A stretch of 64,000 nucleotides of DNA from Amorphochlora amoebiformis (Eukaryota; Cercozoa; Chlorarachniophyceae). Shown here piece after piece: positions 57,759 to 64,000 of this stretch. Position 1 is the first letter of the stretch; each line of letters opens with the position of its first letter. The DNA is taken from NCBI GenBank assembly GCA_054601695.1, contig BAAHQB010000007.1, positions 310,001 through 374,000 on the forward strand, read 5' to 3'. A program made the translations under genes and the position numbers. Below the pieces are notes generated by a model. The model made no database searches. It saw only the letters and a list, made by a program, of their open reading frames with translations, and was not told the origin of the DNA.

Positions 57759-57825
<67 letters not shown>

Positions 57826-58125
57826 CATACACACCAGGCAACAAACCTAGTAATGAAGACGATTCTAAAAGAGAGGGCTAAAGAGGAGCAAAAGCTCATG
57901 ATTGACAAAGTAAGCAACCCTTTGATAATCTTCCAGGAAAATTCAGGAATCAGGAAAAAAATCCGAAATCCGAAGAATATTCCTTAGGAGAAGAGAATTT
58001 CCAATTCGGAAAAATACCAGAGTTTGTAGAATATATTTTAATGAAATCATTTATAGTTGTTCGCATCAAATGTGGGATTCATATGTGTGTATCTGTGTGT
58101 CAATGTGGGTATACAAATGAATGTA

Positions 58126-58163
<38 letters not shown>

Positions 58164-58167
58164 ACAT

Positions 58168-58199
<32 letters not shown>

Positions 58200-58363
58200 A
58201 TATATATATTATATATATATATATATATATGTATTTATACATAGATACAGATAGATAGATAGATAGATAAATATGTAATATATGTATGTTCAGGGAGACA
58301 AGAAAAACTCAAAGGATTCTGGGACGGCAAAGATCGAAAATTTGAGGTTCTTACACTTATAAT

Positions 58364-58397
<34 letters not shown>

Positions 58398-58605
58398 ATA
58401 TATATATATATAGATTTCTATATTTTACACGCATAGAAAATGTATATAAATATATGTATACATTCGTTTATACAAACATACTCATATGACTTTATCCATA
58501 TTTTCTTATCCGCCAACATAAAACACCTACATGTATACGGGACGCATTGCATAAACAAGCACATACATTCACAAACATACTTGCATTCACATAACACGCA
58601 TATAC

Positions 58606-58671
<66 letters not shown>

Positions 58672-59241
58672 GTACATACAAACATGCACGTGTACGCATA
58701 CACACATTTACACACAACACACAAACAGCTAATAAAACCATGTATACATGTATACATACATTCACACACAACACACAATTCAGGCATATACATATACATG
58801 TAGATATCTAGCAAAATCGCATATATACATGCATTCACATGCAACAGGCGATGGATGTCAGATAACTCAGTTCGTATGGTGGATGTAGTAAACGACACGA
58901 AATACAAACACAAGTATAAGGCCTCAACTCAGCCCCCGGGAACCGGCCGCCTCATGAATCGTCTTACCCGTGAGGTTGGTCTGTGAATGAGAGAGAGATG
59001 AAAGAGAGAGACAGAGGAAGAAAGAAAGAAGTAATGCCCACCAGACCGCATCAGAAGAGCGATTTGGGAGATATAGCGAGATATTTAGGGAGAGAGAGAG
59101 AGAGAGAAGGGAGAGAGTAAAGGAGAGGGGGAGAGCTGCAAAGAGAGAGAGGGAAAGGGAGAAATGGGACGGAGGAGAACTCAGACAGATCTCATAGACA
59201 ACAACTAGAAGTATACTACACTGCTGCTCTCTCAGTATATG

Positions 59242-59289
<48 letters not shown>

Positions 59290-59364
59290 TATATATATAT
59301 ATGTGTGTACATATTTATATGTAAGAGTATGTAAATGAGTATGCATATTCTTATATTGTTCATT

Positions 59365-59415
<51 letters not shown>

Positions 59416-59457
59416 CTTTATGTATATTCTAATAACAATATGTATATATGTAAATGT

Positions 59458-59490
<33 letters not shown>

Positions 59491-59533
59491 GTATATATGT
59501 ATATGTATACGTGCATTGATTTATTTATATATA

Positions 59534-59577
<44 letters not shown>

Positions 59578-59582
59578 TAAAA

Positions 59583-59636
<54 letters not shown>

Positions 59637-59717
59637 GGTAGGAGCAATGATGTCCGGTCTTCCACCCGGGCTGGCCCTTCGAGTTGATGAGAAACGCATG
59701 GATATTATGAGAGTATG

Positions 59718-59762
<45 letters not shown>

Positions 59763-59822
59763 CTATACATACATGTGTGTATACAATATGTGAATGTGGG
59801 TGTGTGTGATACATACATGTAC

Positions 59823-59888
<66 letters not shown>

Positions 59889-59968
59889 ACTATACATCTG
59901 CTAGGCGATGATTATCGGACCAACAGGCGGGCCGTATGAGAATGGTTAATAATATTGCACATGTATAC

Positions 59969-59999
<31 letters not shown>

Positions 60000-60001
60000 T
60001 G

Positions 60002-60084
<83 letters not shown>

Positions 60085-60151
60085 ATATATATACATATAT
60101 ATATATGTGTGTGTGTATGTACACACATATACCCAAATATATTTATATTAC

Positions 60152-60183
<32 letters not shown>

Positions 60184-60255
60184 ATTCATATATAACGATA
60201 CATGTATACACACCTGTACATGTGTGTAATATGTAATTGAAAAATAGAGCTGTAT

Positions 60256-60304
<49 letters not shown>

Positions 60305-60421
60305 GTGTGTGTGTTACATAGGTGTATTTTTCTTCGATATTCATACCCATGGATCGTACCCAAATGGCCCCCCTAAATGCTCAATAATAACTACGGTAAG
60401 ACTATCAGAAAATATCTTTAC

Positions 60422-60459
<38 letters not shown>

Positions 60460-60509
60460 GCCCCCCTAAATGCTCAATAATAACTACGGTAAGAGTATCA
60501 GAGAATATC

Positions 60510-60600
<91 letters not shown>

Positions 60601-60723
60601 TTTTGTGTGTGTAGATTTATTTGTACGTATAGATATACATATGCAAGTTGACATATACTCTCATTACTATTCTTATGCCTGTACACATATAGATATGTAT
60701 ACACATACATATAAATATTTTTT

Positions 60724-60765
<42 letters not shown>

Positions 60766-60903
60766 CGGGGTATGATGAATATATATGTTAATAGAAATAA
60801 TATATATATATATATACGCATACTCCTGAATATATACATATATATTATATATATATATATATAAATATATATATATATGGATATAAATGAATATATTTAT
60901 ATT

Positions 60904-60935
<32 letters not shown>

Positions 60936-61166
60936 TGGTGTGTTTGTATAATTTTCACAGGGCAAAGGGACATTCCGGTTTAATGCCAATTTGTACACAA
61001 GAGGAAAGGTATACATATACATAAATACATATTTATATATATATATATATATATATATCTGTGTGTGTGAGAGAGAGAGTGTGTGTGTGTGTGTGTCTCT
61101 GTGTGTGTGTGCGTGTGTGTAATATATATATATATATATATATGTGTATATATATATAATATATAG

Positions 61167-61207
<41 letters not shown>

Positions 61208-61524
61208 CATATGTGTGTGTGTGATTTATGTATAAAGGATACATATATACATATATATATATATATATTCATATATATACATATGTGTGTGTGTGATTTA
61301 TATATATATATATATATACAAGCATGTGTACGTATACATTTGTAATGTGAACATATCAAAATACATACAGGTTTGTTTGTCGTTGCTCGGCACGTGGTCG
61401 GGTCCTGGCTGGGATAGCCGGTGGGTTAATATTTAAATGATTTTTCATTTACATATATTTATATATATATATATATATATAAATAGTATTATATATAATA
61501 TCTACACACATATATATATATATG

Positions 61525-61559
<35 letters not shown>

Positions 61560-61577
61560 TGCGTGTGTGTGTGTGTA

Positions 61578-61621
<44 letters not shown>

Positions 61622-61646
61622 TGTGTGTGTGTGTGTATGTCTGTTC

Positions 61647-61695
<49 letters not shown>

Positions 61696-61964
61696 ATATA
61701 TACATATATATATATATACGTACATATGTGTGTGTTTATATATATATAAATATATATATATATATGTTTATATGTAAATATATATATGTATGTATGTATG
61801 TATAAATATTGATATATTACATGTATACATATGTGAGAGTATACATGCATATATACGTGTCTTTATATATATATTTATATATATAAATATATGCATAATG
61901 TATATCTGCATATATGCATATAGTCTTAGTGTTGGTAGAAGCCATGATATACATATACATATAA

Positions 61965-62012
<48 letters not shown>

Positions 62013-62163
62013 ATATATGTGTATATGTGTGTGCAATATATACATATATATATATATATATATTATATGTATATGTATATAGATCATATATATATATATA
62101 TTATATATGTATATATATATAGATATATACATCTATGTATACATGTATATAATATATATCTAC

Positions 62164-62195
<32 letters not shown>

Positions 62196-62254
62196 ATATA
62201 TATGTATGTATGCGTGGGTACATTTGTAGAACACATGTATATATACATTTATTT

Positions 62255-62316
<62 letters not shown>

Positions 62317-62330
62317 ATATATACATTTAT

Positions 62331-62362
<32 letters not shown>

Positions 62363-62448
62363 CATATATATAATATATGTGTAAGTGTTTCCAACGAATT
62401 TACATGTCTAGATATTTGTAGATTCTCAACCATTGCTCAAGTTGTGCT

Positions 62449-62498
<50 letters not shown>

Positions 62499-62824
62499 AT
62501 ATATATATTTAATTATATATATATATATATAAATATATTATATATATATATATATATTATATATATATATATATAAAGGTACTCAACCCTCGTTCAAGTT
62601 CTGTTGTCAATACAAGCCATGATATTAGGGGTAGAAGAACCAATAGCAAACGGTTACAATAACCATATCAACAATATTGTACGTATGCAATAGATTATTA
62701 TTTCTATGTATATATAGATATATATATATATGCATATATATGTGTATATATCTATATATTACACATACACACACCCATACACACACATATATATATATAC
62801 ATATATATATATACATAACACATA

Positions 62825-62878
<54 letters not shown>

Positions 62879-63363
62879 ATATACATATGTAATCCAAGTC
62901 CAATGGTGAATACCAATATGCACATATGGTGAATACCAATATGCACATATGGTGAATACCAATATGCACATATGGTGAATACCAATATGCACATATGGTG
63001 AATACCAATATGCACATGATCTTAATATATTCATGTTAATTGATACACATTGATATATACATATACATTATGTTAGCGCAGTGGTATAGTAAATGATAGT
63101 TCAGAGTTCGAGTCAAGCCCGTTTGGTATATGACGTATGATTATAGATAACTTTCATGCGGTAGTCGGATACTTCCTTTCATCCTGGAACTCATGGGTTC
63201 CGTCAGTTCCGAGGTGTTTGGGTTCCGTCATTTCCGAGGTGTTTGGGTTCCGAACCCTTCTTGGAGTAGCTCTATGTAACCGTATTCTAACGACGGTCTA
63301 ACTCCTCGTAGTTAACAAGCTATAGGTTCTGCGCTAGCTATATATACATGCTGCAACAACATT

Positions 63364-63395
<32 letters not shown>

Positions 63396-63397
63396 CT

Positions 63398-63444
<47 letters not shown>

Positions 63445-63526
63445 ACATATGTATACATACACACATACACATACAGAGCCGGGCTGGGAGTCTGGCGTGG
63501 GAACTACGAGATCAAAACGGTTCAAC

Positions 63527-63588
<62 letters not shown>

Positions 63589-63938
63589 CACACACACACA
63601 CACAATATATATGTGTATACATGTGTATATATACATATATGTATATCTATAGTTCTAAACCTGTGATGGTTATTCATACCTGTATATGTAACACGTGTTA
63701 GCATGTGTTTTATATGTATAATATGAATATTGTGAAGATACGTGTAGAAACACATCTATTTGCGTACGAATAGTATGTGTATGTTGGTATGTTCAATCAC
63801 ACAAAAGACCATAAAGTTAACCCAACCCTAACCTGATTAAGCGATTCTAAGTCTAATTATGCGGCTGATTTAACCCTAAGGTATAATGGAATTCTCAAAC
63901 ATGGCACCATGAAGCATGCTATGCTCGAATATTTAGTG
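53271..63938 (+). CDS. Ubiquitin-conjugating (E2) domain protein, BIRC6/UBE2O type, truncated by the window edge
   Basis: Exons: 53271-53311, 53687-53808, 54194-54230, 54284-54352, 55519-55631, 55971-56019, 56255-56380, 56877-56927, 57838-57909, 58294-58346, 58848-58974, 59638-59712, 59905-59944, 60322-60395, 60961-61008, 61371-61420, 62579-62652, 63477-63519, 63881-63938; all phases close. The E2 fold starts near [18 protein letters not shown] and runs through [30 protein letters not shown] and [18 protein letters not shown], where the Cys (exon 61371) is the thioester residue. It continues through [35 protein letters not shown] and [11 protein letters not shown]. The family usually has RFNPNLY; here Pro is Ala. 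Upstream ~250 residues are helical ([39 protein letters not shown]) and basic, as expected of a large E2/E3. At 54231-54283 I assume a 53-nt GTTCTC...GAG intron; read straight through, the frame hits TGA at 54288. The C-terminus lies beyond 64000. Confidence 0.9.
54955..55014 (+). pseudogene. Decayed copy of exon 54284-54352
   Basis: GTTGTGAACCCTATT..., then CTCAAAATTAACTCTTTAGTGCAG parallels the exon ([17 protein letters not shown] versus [17 protein letters not shown]). The reading frame survives but the donor position reads ATGCTA instead of GT, so it should not be spliced as an exon. Confidence 0.85.
58985..59180. repeat. GA-rich purine tract inside an intron
   Basis: GAGAGA/GGGAGA-rich stretch in the intron after exon 58848-58974. 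Open frames here are repeat-derived. Confidence 0.7.
60460..60514 (+). pseudogene. Near-identical copy of the end of exon 60322-60395 plus its donor
   Basis: GCCCCCCTAAATGCTCAATA, ATAACTACGGTAAGA and about 20 nt of intron are repeated 94 bp downstream with very few substitutions. The copy has the donor but no acceptor. Being nearly identical, it looks like a recent duplication. Confidence 0.9.
61918..61952 (+). pseudogene. Fragmentary copy of the middle of exon 62579-62652
   Basis: GTGTTGGTAGAAGCCATGATATA resembles CTGTTGTCAATACAAGCCATGATATTA of the exon. Short and TA-flanked. Confidence 0.45.
62414..62452 (+). pseudogene. Fragmentary copy of the start of exon 62579-62652
   Basis: GTAGATTCTCAACCATTGCTCAAGTTGTGCTG parallels AGGTACTCAACCCTCGTTCAAGTTCTGTTG at the exon start, about 160 bp upstream in the same intron. 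Confidence 0.65.
62905..63018. repeat. 23-bp minisatellite, five copies
   Basis: GGTGAATACCAATATGCACA plus TAT starts at 62905, 62928, 62951, 62974 and 62997 with essentially no divergence. It lies in the intron between exons 62579-62652 and 63477-63519. Confidence 0.95.
63073..63116 (+). other. tRNA-like A box and B box pair
   Basis: TTAGCGCAGTGGTA fits a tRNA A box and AGTTCGAGTC fits a B box. The spacing (about 32 nt) is too short for a full tRNA and no acceptor stem pairs, so this is at most a tRNA relic or a SINE-like pol III promoter. Confidence 0.4.
63190..63262. repeat. ~27-bp direct repeat GGGTTCCGTCA(G/T)TTCCGAGGTGTTT
   Basis: Two full copies and one partial copy (ending GGGTTCCGAACCC) in tandem, in a GC-balanced island inside the last E2 intron. 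Confidence 0.8.
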
Positions 63939-63951
63939 GTCAGTTATAATA

Positions 63952-64000
<49 letters not shown>
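63939..64000. repeat. (TA)n at right edge, start of an unfinished intron
   Basis: GTCAGTTATAATAC follows the last exon as donor, then (TA)n to the window end. Confidence 0.8.

Noticed and set aside
62905-63018. CRISPR-like array
   Set aside because: Units are directly abutting with no unique spacers; it is a minisatellite in a eukaryotic intron.

Overview
The window is eukaryotic nuclear DNA, most likely from a protist. Genes are built from short exons (16 to about 300 nt) separated by GT...AG introns, and almost every intron is filled with long (TA)n tracts. Exons are GC-balanced and stand out sharply from the TA background. No bacterial features (operons, ribosome-binding sites, CRISPR) are present. 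Perfect and degenerate TTAGGG/CCCTAA arrays suggest a TTAGGG-type telomere and a subtelomeric left end, but the sequence alone does not name a species.

Layout. Positions 1-7700 are gene-poor: TA/TG microsatellites, two purine (GA) tracts, telomere-like blocks in both orientations, a ~100-bp satellite, and a telomere-like array that has captured a piece of a coding exon. Spliced genes follow. (1) + strand 7752-11570, a 2-oxoglutarate/Fe(II) dioxygenase. (2) - strand 17163-12891, a degenerate EF-hand protein fused to a PDZ domain. (3) + strand 17441-19443, a small acidic protein. (4) + strand 20231-24391, an unrecognised protein with its 5' end missing. (5) - strand 34290-26154, a WDR4/Trm82-type WD40 subunit of the tRNA m7G46 methyltransferase. 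(6) + strand 34633-47903, an unrecognised 444-aa protein with an N-myristoylation-like start and a discoidin-like segment. (7) + strand 47970 to the right edge, probably one gene, ending in a BIRC6/UBE2O-type ubiquitin-conjugating domain. I worked the exon models out by hand; in every model the codon phases across all proposed junctions close, which is the main support for them.

Gene order is head-to-head (2/3 and 5/6, with short 277- and 342-bp putative bidirectional promoters) and tail-to-tail (1/2 and 4/5). Both tail-to-tail spacers contain about 1 kb of unusual CTAG-rich, TA-tract-poor sequence. Genes 6 and 7 lie in tandem only 66 bp apart.

The most unusual property is a recurring pattern I call exon echoes. 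Decayed or nearly identical partial copies of an exon, often with its splice site, sit in a flanking intron of the same gene, bounded by (TA)n. I count at least eight around genes 4, 6 and 7, and a related capture of a coding fragment into the telomere-like array near position 5000.
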